Shown here: positions 43,298-49,974 of the stretch, one piece after another
Layout: each line of letters begins with the position of its first letter
Position numbering within the stretch: position 1 is the first letter of the stretch
Assembly: GCA_964468725.1 (NCBI GenBank)
Contig: CAYXVU010000011.1
Location: forward strand, 1 to 49,974
DNA from: CAYXVU01 sp964468725
GTDB taxonomy: Bacteria; Acidobacteriota; Blastocatellia; UBA7656
Direction: 5' to 3'
DNA: 49,974 nucleotides
Made by a program: the position numbers and the translations under genes
Notes under the pieces: generated by a model
Databases searched by the model: none
Told to the model about the DNA's origin: nothing
Seen by the model: the letters and a program-made list of their open reading frames with translations, nothing else

Positions 43298-44101
43298 ATG
43301 TCAGCAACCAACACCGCTAGTCCGAAGCTCATCGTGGCGATTGAAGATGGAATCAAAACGATCACCATCAATCGCCCGGAACGCCTCAATGCGCTCGATA
43401 ACGAAACCTTTGACTTATTGCTTGAAGCCATCACTCAATCGGCTACGGATGACAGCAAAGTGATTATCCTAACCGGCTCCGGTGAGGCCTTTAGCGCGGG
43501 CGCAGACTTGCAAACCAATGTGAGCAGCGATGACATCATGGCGGGAGACGTAACCGAATCGCTGCGCCGCCGCATCAACCCGGCAATCTTAGCCATTCGC
43601 AATATCCCCAAACCGTTTATTGCGCGCGTCCACGGAGCCGCAGCCGGTGTCGGCTGTAATTATGTTCTCGCTTGCGATTTGATTGTTGCCTCTGAGCATG
43701 CGCGGTTTGGACAAGTGTTTGTGAAGATCGCGCTGATGCCTGATGGCGGCGGCACGTACTTTCTGCCTCGCTCGGTCGGCTATCACAAAGCCTTTGAACT
43801 CATGGCGCTCGGCGAGTTGATCAGTGCCGCTGATGCGTTGGCTTTAGGGCTGGTCAATCACGTCGTTCCTTTTGACTCGCTCGACAGCACGGTAGGAGCC
43901 ATCGCCAAACGATTGGCCGCCTCTCCATCAATTGCTTTGGCAAAGATCAAGCACGGGCTCAATGCAGGCATGCAGACCGATTTGGCGACAGCGCTTGACT
44001 TTGAAGCTGTAAACCAAGGCGACTGTTTCCGCACCGCCGATTTTGCGGAAGGCGTAAAAGCCTTCCTCGAAAAACGCAGGCCAGTCTTTCAAGGTAAATA
44101 A
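43298..44101 (+). CDS. Enoyl-CoA hydratase/isomerase, PaaG-like
   Basis: 267 residues from the ATG at 43298 behind AAAGGA. Crotonase fold: ITINRPERLNALDNETF, LTGSGEAFSAGADLQT, HGAAAGVGCNYVLACDLIVAS with the oxyanion hole, and FVKIALMPDGGGTYFLPRSVG. The LMPDGGG stretch has Asp where true hydratases have Glu, as in PaaG isomerases, so isomerisation of a double bond is more likely than hydration. The pathway is unknown. It precedes the pentaheme cytochrome gene on the same strand. Confidence 0.9.
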   Translation: MSATNTASPKLIVAIEDGIKTITINRPERLNALDNETFDLLLEAITQSATDDSKVIILTGSGEAFSAGADLQTNVSSDDIMAGDVTESLRRRINPAILAIRNIPKPFIARVHGAAAGVGCNYVLACDLIVASEHARFGQVFVKIALMPDGGGTYFLPRSVGYHKAFELMALGELISAADALALGLVNHVVPFDSLDSTVGAIAKRLAASPSIALAKIKHGLNAGMQTDLATALDFEAVNQGDCFRTADFAEGVKAFLEKRRPVFQGK

Positions 44102-44163
44102 GTTCTCTATCATTGGGTTCCGCTTCCCACACCGAAATTCGCAGTCGAAATCATCGAAAGCCT

Positions 44164-44919
44164 ATGGCGCGAAAATCACTTCAGAGGATTCTTCTTTGGG
44201 CTTTTCTTGTCCCCCTGACCTGGGCTGCTGTGATTTCGGCAAACGGCAGGCAAGCCATAAGCGAAGCCATCCAAACGAGCGCAGACCGCATAGATACCTG
44301 CACGCAATGCCACCTCCATCATGACAGGGAGACGGTCACGCTCTTCAAAGAGAGCCTGCATGCCCGCTCCGGGTATACCTGCAATCGTTGTCACGGTGGC
44401 GATGCCAGCGCCCGCGAAAAAGAGCTTGCCCACTCCGGCAAATTCATCGGTAAGCCTTCTCCAAATGATGTGCTGATGATGTGCAGTGCATGCCATCGCG
44501 GGCAGATGGCGCTCTTCAAAGCAGGCCAGCATTTCCCTCAGCGACGCGGACAGCCACGTCTCGATTGTTCGCAGTGCCATGGCGCTCACGCTGTCGGCTC
44601 AGCGGCGCGTAATTTCAGCTTCGTCTATTACTGTGCGGGGTGTCACGGTCAAGAATACCTGCCCGAATTACCCGAACCCTTTCAAAAGATGTTGAGGCTC
44701 GCTGACGACCTTCAAATCCTCCGTCAGCAATTGCAGGCTGCGGGACTGACACTGAGCCCCTCTGCGGAGGCTAACCGAAAAGAGATTGCCCGCCGCATTG
44801 CCGAGATTGTCCATCCAACCGATGCCAAAGTCGGCGCAGAACGGATTGCCGGGTTATTACAACGCGGAGAAGAGGTCAAGAAACAGATCGCGCGAGAACT
44901 GAAACCGGGAGAGAAATGA
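44164..44919 (+). CDS. Exported pentaheme c-type cytochrome
   Basis: 251 residues from the ATG at 44164. A signal peptide (MARKSLQRILLWAFLVPLTWAAV) is followed by five CxxCH haem sites: CTQCH, CNRCH, CSACH, CSQCH and CAGCH. Spacing and SLHARSGYTCNRCHGG are reminiscent of NrfB/NapC-like and Cyt c7-like multihaem proteins. The C-terminal 75 residues are haem-free and helical (RLADDLQILRQQLQAAG, NRKEIARRIAEIV). It probably carries electrons in the periplasm. It overlaps the MFS gene by four bases, an unexpected partner. The longer frame from 44113 lacks a good start. Confidence 0.88.
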   Translation: MARKSLQRILLWAFLVPLTWAAVISANGRQAISEAIQTSADRIDTCTQCHLHHDRETVTLFKESLHARSGYTCNRCHGGDASAREKELAHSGKFIGKPSPNDVLMMCSACHRGQMALFKAGQHFPQRRGQPRLDCSQCHGAHAVGSAARNFSFVYYCAGCHGQEYLPELPEPFQKMLRLADDLQILRQQLQAAGLTLSPSAEANRKEIARRIAEIVHPTDAKVGAERIAGLLQRGEEVKKQIARELKPGEK

Positions 44920-46283
44920 TGAACGATAAAAAGCGAGCCTATTCGGCGCTAGCCTTGCTGTTCTTTATCAACATGATGAACTTTTACGACCGGCAGATCA
45001 TCGCCGTTGTCACCGAACCGATTCGTCAAGAATGGCAACTCAATTATAAAGATTTGGCTCTGCTCGGAACGGCCTTCACCCTGATCTATGCCGCTGTTGG
45101 CGTACCGCTCGGACGATTAACCGATAAGATGTCGCGCGTGCAAATTCTCTCCATCGGGGTCTTCGTTTGGAGTCTGCTGACCGCCTTTTCCGGGTTAGCC
45201 AAGAATTACGGACAGATGTTCGCTTTGCGTCTCGGAGTCGGGGTTGGCGAAGCCGCTTGCTCACCGGCAGGCAACTCGTTGATTGGCGATCTCTTCCCTG
45301 CCAATAAACGGGCAAAAGCGATTTCGATCTTTATGCTCGGACTGCCCATCGGGCTGGCCTTGAGTTATGCCATCTCCGGCAAAATCGCTCAACTCTACGG
45401 CTGGCGATGGGCCTTTTATGTCGCTATCGTTCCCGGCCTGATCTGCACCATTTGGGCGCTCTTGATGAAAGAGCCAGCTCGCGGCGCAACTGAAGTCCAT
45501 AACATTGGCGCGCAAAAACGGGAAGGCTCGCCCTACTGGCTTGTGCTCTCCATTCCGACCATGTGGTGGATCATTGCTTCCGGCGCGCTGCTCAATTTCA
45601 ACATGTATGCCATCGGCTCGTTTCTCAACCCCTTTTTACAGCAATATCACCGGCTCCCCATTCAGGATGCCAGTCTGGTTTCGACCTTTGTCAATGGGTT
45701 GGCAGGCATACCCGGTTTGCTGCTTGGTGGCATTCTCGGCGACTCGATTGGCCGAACGCGGAAAAACGGAAGGATGTGGGTTGGCGCTGCTGCCATCTTG
45801 CTCTCCGTACCGCTCGTCATCCTATCGTTGAGTATGCCCAGAGGATCAGTTTGGGGGTTTGGTTTGCTGATGGGCATCGCTTATGCGGCGATGAGCGCCT
45901 ACTATTCAACCGTCTATTCGACGATTCAAGATTTGATCGAACCCTCTTTGCGCGGCACCGCGATGGCGCTCTACTTCTTTGCCATGTATGTGCTCGGCGC
46001 ATCGCTTGGCCCCTATGGAACAGGAGTCGCAAGCGACTACTTCACGGAACGCGCGGCGCGAGCAGCCGGAGCGACCGACCTGTCCTACCAGGCTCTCGAA
46101 CCATTTCGCGCTGACGGATTGCATTCGGCGATGTATATTATCCCCATTCTCGGCGCGCTGTTGACGCTGGTGCTGATCGCGGGAGCCAAGACGGCAACCA
46201 AAGATATCGAGAAATTGCAAAACTGGATGCGCGAATCGGCTGCCAAAACATCAGCCGTAGCCGAAGCCAAAGCGGGGGACTAA
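44916..46283 (+). CDS. MFS transporter, spinster-like
   Basis: 455 residues with about 12 membrane helices in two halves around a central loop (MKEPARGATEVHNIGAQKREG). The start overlaps the cytochrome stop (ATGATGA). Signatures include FFINMMNFYDRQIIAVVTEPI in helix 1, GVPLGRLTDKMSRVQILSIG with the MFS loop motif, GVGVGEAACSPAGNSLIGDLFP and IGLALSYAISGKIAQLYGWRW. These are those of spinster-type bacterial MFS, whose substrates include lipids, sphingosine-like compounds and aromatic acids. The substrate is not predictable. Confidence 0.9.
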   Translation: MMNDKKRAYSALALLFFINMMNFYDRQIIAVVTEPIRQEWQLNYKDLALLGTAFTLIYAAVGVPLGRLTDKMSRVQILSIGVFVWSLLTAFSGLAKNYGQMFALRLGVGVGEAACSPAGNSLIGDLFPANKRAKAISIFMLGLPIGLALSYAISGKIAQLYGWRWAFYVAIVPGLICTIWALLMKEPARGATEVHNIGAQKREGSPYWLVLSIPTMWWIIASGALLNFNMYAIGSFLNPFLQQYHRLPIQDASLVSTFVNGLAGIPGLLLGGILGDSIGRTRKNGRMWVGAAAILLSVPLVILSLSMPRGSVWGFGLLMGIAYAAMSAYYSTVYSTIQDLIEPSLRGTAMALYFFAMYVLGASLGPYGTGVASDYFTERAARAAGATDLSYQALEPFRADGLHSAMYIIPILGALLTLVLIAGAKTATKDIEKLQNWMRESAAKTSAVAEAKAGD

Positions 46284-46313
46284 TTATCGAATCCCCCTCT
46301 TGTGAGTAGCCGT

Positions 46314-49007
46314 ATGAAACGAATTGCAACCAATCTGTTTGCCATCATTGGCAATCGTCAGTTCCCTATCCTTCTCTTGCTGTCAATCTGTGCGCTTTGC
46401 GCCCTCTTGATCGGCAATCAAGCCTGTATGAAGCGCCATTCGCCAGCAGACCCACTGGCATCATCTCCATCGCAAAGGCGTTTACCCGTTGATGAAGAGT
46501 CAATGGACGATGGATTGAATCGGGAAGATCGTGAAGGCCGCGCCAACTGGTTTCTCACACAACGCCTCTACCCTTTCGATTCCTTACCTGAAAACGCGCG
46601 CCGCAATGCTTTTGCATTTATGCAGCGCGAACAACGACGCCAAGCGGAAACCCGCGACGGGATTGCTTTGGCTGCAACCCCTGCTTGGCAAGCCATCGGC
46701 CCATTCCCAACGCACTCGGCATACTTTGGCAACTGGGGGCACACCAGCGGACGCATCAACGCCGTCGCCGTATCGCCCATCAATGCCCGGCTCATCCTGA
46801 TCGGCAGTGCCACCGGCGGAATTTGGCGTTCAACCAATGGCGGGACGACGTTTACCCCTGTCTCCGACGATCAGGTTGATCTTGCAGTCGGTTCGATTGC
46901 CTTCGCACAGAATAACCCCTCCATCGTCTATGCCGGTATGGGAGACACCAAAGCCAGTTATTTGGGCAGCGGCGTTTTGAAATCTACCGATGAAGGCCGT
47001 TCATGGTCGCGGGTCAGCAATAATTCCCTGCCCACACCCGGAACGATTGGTCGTCTTGAAGTAGACCCAGTCAATCCTAACCGCCTCTATGTCGCGCAAT
47101 ACTCCCGGCTCGATAAAGAGAAAGGGCGACTCGCCAGCGGATTGTATGTCTCGAATGACGGAGGCGTGAATTGGACAAAGACCTATCAAGGATGGGCGCG
47201 CGATGTATTGATTTCTCCCACCAACCGACAGGTGATCTACATGGGGGTTGCAAATCGTTTTCCACACACCGATACGCAACCATCCGGCCTCTATCGCTCG
47301 ACCGATTCGGGACAGACGTGGACGAGTCTTCTCACTCAGCCTTTCGACCCCCAACGTACACTCGATGTTCGGGTGGCTGTGACGACGACCAATCCGCAGA
47401 AGCTTTATGCCTACCTTGGCGGCTTCATCGGCAGTCAATTTAATCTGGTACTTCGTTCTAGTACGGACGATGGCGCGACCTGGGCTGACCTCAATACCTT
47501 CGACATCGATTTCGGCGGTTTCAGCTACAACACCTATCTGGCGGTTGATCCAACCAACGGCAACACCGTTTACATCGGCTCGCGCGACATCTTCAAGAGC
47601 ACGGATGGCGGTCTGTCGTGGAGAAATTTGAATCGCAATTTTGTACAACTCGGAGCCGTGCTTGCCTACACACCGACGCAATCGAACGCCCACCCCGATC
47701 AACATGGGTTTGCTTTTTCACCGACCAACCCCAATGAATTGCTGATCGGCAAGGATGGCGGTCTCTATAAATCGAGCGATGGCGGCAACACCTTTCAGTC
47801 CTTGAACTCTTCGTTATCGCTCACCCAGTTCGTCGGCATCACCTTGCATCCGACCAACCCGGCGATCACCTATGGCGGCACGCAAGACAATGGCACGCAA
47901 CGTCGTAACAGCGGTTCGCTCTGGGTAGAGTTTGCTGATGGTGATGGCGGGAAAACGGAGCTCAGTCAAACTCACCCCGGCATCGTACTGGCAAACTATC
48001 TTCAGGGCTATATCTTTCGCTACTTCGAGAACGGAACCTTCTTTGATCGGCAAGTCAGCTTCAATAGCAGCTTCGGTGAACCGGAACGCGGCGCTCGCGT
48101 CGCCTTCTACCCCCCGTTCACTGGAAATGGCATAGACGACACCTTATATTTCGGCACCTGGCGGCTGTTCAAAAGCACGGATATGGGCGACGGATGGACG
48201 CCTCCCGCTGGCGAATTGGATATGACCAAAGGCGAAACCGAAAAGGGGAAAGATGTTCTGTCGGCCATCGCCATTGCGCGTTCGAATCTGAATGTGATTT
48301 ATACCGGCTCGGCTTTTGGGCGAGCACTGGTGACGACCGATGGCGGCTCAAACTGGACAGACATTACAGCCGGGCTGCCAGATCGTTTAATATCGGGCAT
48401 CGCAGTTGATCCGAACAATCCGGCAATTGCTTATCTCTGCGTCTCAGGGTTTCTCTCCGGCCACATCTTCAAAACAATCAATATGGGAGCGACGTGGACA
48501 GACATCAGCTCAGGGCTACCCGACATTCCAGCAAATGCCGTGTTGGTTGATCCGATTGACTCATCAAAAATCTATTTAGGAACCGACATCGGCGTCTTTC
48601 GCCTGACTGCCGCTAGTCCGAATTGGCAATCATTTAACAAAGGGATGCCTCCGGCCATCGTATCCGCCTTCGCTTCGCAACCGACCGGACTGATTCAAGT
48701 CTCCACCTACGGTCGTGGCGCATTCGAAATCAATACCGCCAGCGAACGCCCTGCGATCTCCAATGCCGTCTTTAATGGCAAGAAGAAACTCGACATTACT
48801 GGCGAACGCTTCGACAACGAAACGAAAGTCATCATCAATGGAGTGGATCGCAGCACGCGCATTCGCAGCCGCGCCGATTCGATCATTAAGTTGAAGGGCA
48901 AGCTACAGCAACTCGGACTGCTGCCGGGTGACAATTCCATTCAGGTCGTTGACAGCGATGGCGACGGTTCGACCATCTTCATCCTACGCATCCAAATAAC
49001 CGAATGA
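46314..49007 (+). CDS. Exported BNR/VPS10-type repeat protein
   Basis: 897 residues from the ATG at 46314; a GTG 12 bases earlier (46302) is possible. An N-terminal hydrophobic segment (FPILLLLSICALCALLIGNQAC) suggests export. About ten Asp-box repeats S/T-x-D-x-G-x-x-W/F are spread over residues about 150-780, for example RSTNGGTTF, KSTDEGRSW, VSNDGGVNW, RSTDSGQTW, KSTDGGLSW, KSSDGGNTF, KSTDMGDGW, TTDGGSNW and NMGATW. The array forms sialidase-like or VPS10-type propellers. A C-terminal TIG-like domain (about 815-897; ITGERFDNETKVIING) follows. No catalytic sialidase Arg triad is evident. The last bases overlap the CoA-transferase start (ATGA). Confidence 0.87.
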   Translation: MKRIATNLFAIIGNRQFPILLLLSICALCALLIGNQACMKRHSPADPLASSPSQRRLPVDEESMDDGLNREDREGRANWFLTQRLYPFDSLPENARRNAFAFMQREQRRQAETRDGIALAATPAWQAIGPFPTHSAYFGNWGHTSGRINAVAVSPINARLILIGSATGGIWRSTNGGTTFTPVSDDQVDLAVGSIAFAQNNPSIVYAGMGDTKASYLGSGVLKSTDEGRSWSRVSNNSLPTPGTIGRLEVDPVNPNRLYVAQYSRLDKEKGRLASGLYVSNDGGVNWTKTYQGWARDVLISPTNRQVIYMGVANRFPHTDTQPSGLYRSTDSGQTWTSLLTQPFDPQRTLDVRVAVTTTNPQKLYAYLGGFIGSQFNLVLRSSTDDGATWADLNTFDIDFGGFSYNTYLAVDPTNGNTVYIGSRDIFKSTDGGLSWRNLNRNFVQLGAVLAYTPTQSNAHPDQHGFAFSPTNPNELLIGKDGGLYKSSDGGNTFQSLNSSLSLTQFVGITLHPTNPAITYGGTQDNGTQRRNSGSLWVEFADGDGGKTELSQTHPGIVLANYLQGYIFRYFENGTFFDRQVSFNSSFGEPERGARVAFYPPFTGNGIDDTLYFGTWRLFKSTDMGDGWTPPAGELDMTKGETEKGKDVLSAIAIARSNLNVIYTGSAFGRALVTTDGGSNWTDITAGLPDRLISGIAVDPNNPAIAYLCVSGFLSGHIFKTINMGATWTDISSGLPDIPANAVLVDPIDSSKIYLGTDIGVFRLTAASPNWQSFNKGMPPAIVSAFASQPTGLIQVSTYGRGAFEINTASERPAISNAVFNGKKKLDITGERFDNETKVIINGVDRSTRIRSRADSIIKLKGKLQQLGLLPGDNSIQVVDSDGDGSTIFILRIQITE

Positions 49008-49974
49008 AACTCTCAGCGAAAACGCAAGGCCCGCTCGCAGGGCTCATCGTCATTGACCTCACGCGCTTTCTCAGCGGGCCCTATTGCACCATGATGCTCG
49101 GCGATTTAGGGGCGCGGGTCATTAAAATCGAACTCCCCGAACTTGGCGATGATGCGCGCCATGTTGGCCCCTTCGTTGGTGAAGGTAAGCAATCCATGTC
49201 TGCTTACTTTTTTTCGATCAATCGTAACAAAGAGTCTATTGCCTTAAACCTCAAGAGCGCAGCCGACCGCGACATCCTCTGGCAATTATTGGAAAGCGCA
49301 GACATCGTTGCCGAAAATTTTACTCCCGGCGTTATGGACAGACTCGGTCTTGGATGGGAAACCTTACAAAAAAATTTCCCACACCTGATTCTGGCCTCCA
49401 TCTCCGGTTTCGGACAAACCGGCCCTTATCGGAATTTCCCGGCTTATGACATGGTCGTGCAAGCGATGGGCGGCATTATGAGCATTTCAGGTGAAGAAGG
49501 GGGCGCTCCGACGCGCGTTGGGGTTTCGATTGGCGATATTGCCGCAGGCATGTTTGGAGTAATCGCCATTCAAGCGGCGGTGATTGAACGAATGCGCACC
49601 GGCACAGGCAAACATATTGATGTCGCCATGCTCGATAGCCAAGTGGCGTTGCTCGAAAACGCTTTTGCGCGCCATCAAGTCGAAGGTCGTGTGCCCGCTC
49701 CGATTGGTTCGCGCCATCCTTCAATTACTCCCTTCGGACTTTTTCAGGCGAAAGATGGGTATCTGGTGATTGCTGCGGGCAATGACGCGATGTTCGGTCG
49801 CCTCTGCGAAGCATTAGAAATACCCCGTCTTAAAGAAGACTCGCGCTTTCTGAGCAATCATTCGCGCACCGAGCATCACGCGGAACTCAAAACCGAAATG
49901 GAATCGGCTCTTGCCGCACGAACCGTAAGCGAATGGCTGCCGCTTTTGCGCAGTTCCGGCATCTCTTGCGGCCC
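49004..49974 (+). CDS. CaiB/BaiF family III CoA-transferase (3' end outside window)
   Basis: The first 323 residues are in the window. The start ATG overlaps the previous stop by four bases. Family III motifs: LIVIDLTRFLSGPYCTMMLGD and ARVIKIELP at the N-terminus, INRNKESIALNLKS, AENFTPGVMDRLGLGWE, ASISGFGQTGPY, and GKHIDVAMLDSQVALLE. Asp211 in this last motif aligns with the catalytic Asp169 of formyl-CoA transferase. The sequence breaks off at GISCGP, the usual IPCAPV position. It transfers CoA from one acyl-CoA to another acid; the substrate pair is unknown. Confidence 0.93.
   Translation, partial: MKLSAKTQGPLAGLIVIDLTRFLSGPYCTMMLGDLGARVIKIELPELGDDARHVGPFVGEGKQSMSAYFFSINRNKESIALNLKSAADRDILWQLLESADIVAENFTPGVMDRLGLGWETLQKNFPHLILASISGFGQTGPYRNFPAYDMVVQAMGGIMSISGEEGGAPTRVGVSIGDIAAGMFGVIAIQAAVIERMRTGTGKHIDVAMLDSQVALLENAFARHQVEGRVPAPIGSRHPSITPFGLFQAKDGYLVIAAGNDAMFGRLCEALEIPRLKEDSRFLSNHSRTEHHAELKTEMESALAARTVSEWLPLLRSSGISCG

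Noticed and set aside
47001..47705. 234-codon minus-strand frame
   Set aside because: Antisense shadow of the BNR-repeat gene.
1..49974. CRISPR arrays, insertion sequences or phage genes
   Set aside because: No regular direct-repeat array, transposase, integrase or phage structural gene was found on either strand.

Overview
The window is bacterial chromosome, about half G+C, densely coded, with no phage, insertion sequence, CRISPR array or rRNA visible. A CytoC_RC-type cytochrome, penicillin acylase, TolB-like propeller protein, BNR-repeat protein, a MoxR/DUF58/SpoIIM group and a PduO-type adenosyltransferase together suggest an Acidobacteriota-like heterotroph. That placement is inference from gene content, with low to moderate confidence.

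Layout. 1-3.8 kb: the end of a MacB/FtsX-type ABC permease, convergent with a large VWA (NorD/CbbO-like) protein. 3.9-11.9 kb: a beta-oxidation operon fadR-fadD-fadN-fadA-fadE with a perfect FadR-type operator in front. 12.3-14.9 kb: an AT-richer island with a small lipoprotein and, from its own promoter, a UDP-glucuronate decarboxylase gene overlapping a glutaryl-CoA dehydrogenase gene. 14.9-17.7 kb (minus): cobalamin adenosyltransferase, accD, folC. 17.8-23.3 kb: hom-lysC, a MerR regulator, tRNA-Pro(GGG), surE-pcm-dedA. 23.3-29.5 kb: truA, then a MocR-type regulator, aminotransferase, PhzF-like protein, pdxS and a frameshifted pdxT. 29.5-35.3 kb: MoxR ATPase, NUDIX hydrolase, DUF58 protein, SpoIIM-like protein, holB, an O-methyltransferase and a structured RNA candidate. 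35.3-43.1 kb (minus): c-type cytochrome, LytTR/LytS two-component system, TolB-like propeller, pdxA, an Hfq-like protein and a penicillin acylase. 43.3-50 kb: enoyl-CoA hydratase, pentaheme cytochrome, spinster-type MFS transporter, BNR-repeat exoprotein and the start of a CaiB/BaiF CoA-transferase.

Functionally there are two acyl-CoA themes: the fad operon, and scattered CoA genes (GCDH, a PaaG-like hydratase, a CoA-transferase). There are also two vitamin B6 themes: a PdxST-type operon led by a PLP-sensing-type regulator, and a separate pdxA.

The most unusual signal is not a gene. Plus-strand composition changes from G-rich (left) to C-rich (right) near 14.9 kb whatever the gene direction. 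A dif-like 28-bp element (14922-14949) lies exactly there in a convergent AT-rich gap, and GGGNAGGG-like octamers point towards it from both sides. I read this as a probable replication terminus. Other points of interest are the deletion frameshift in pdxT, an internal start for a separate regulatory subunit in lysC, an ATTGG repeat array before the MocR gene, and an Hfq-like protein with a strongly acidic tail.
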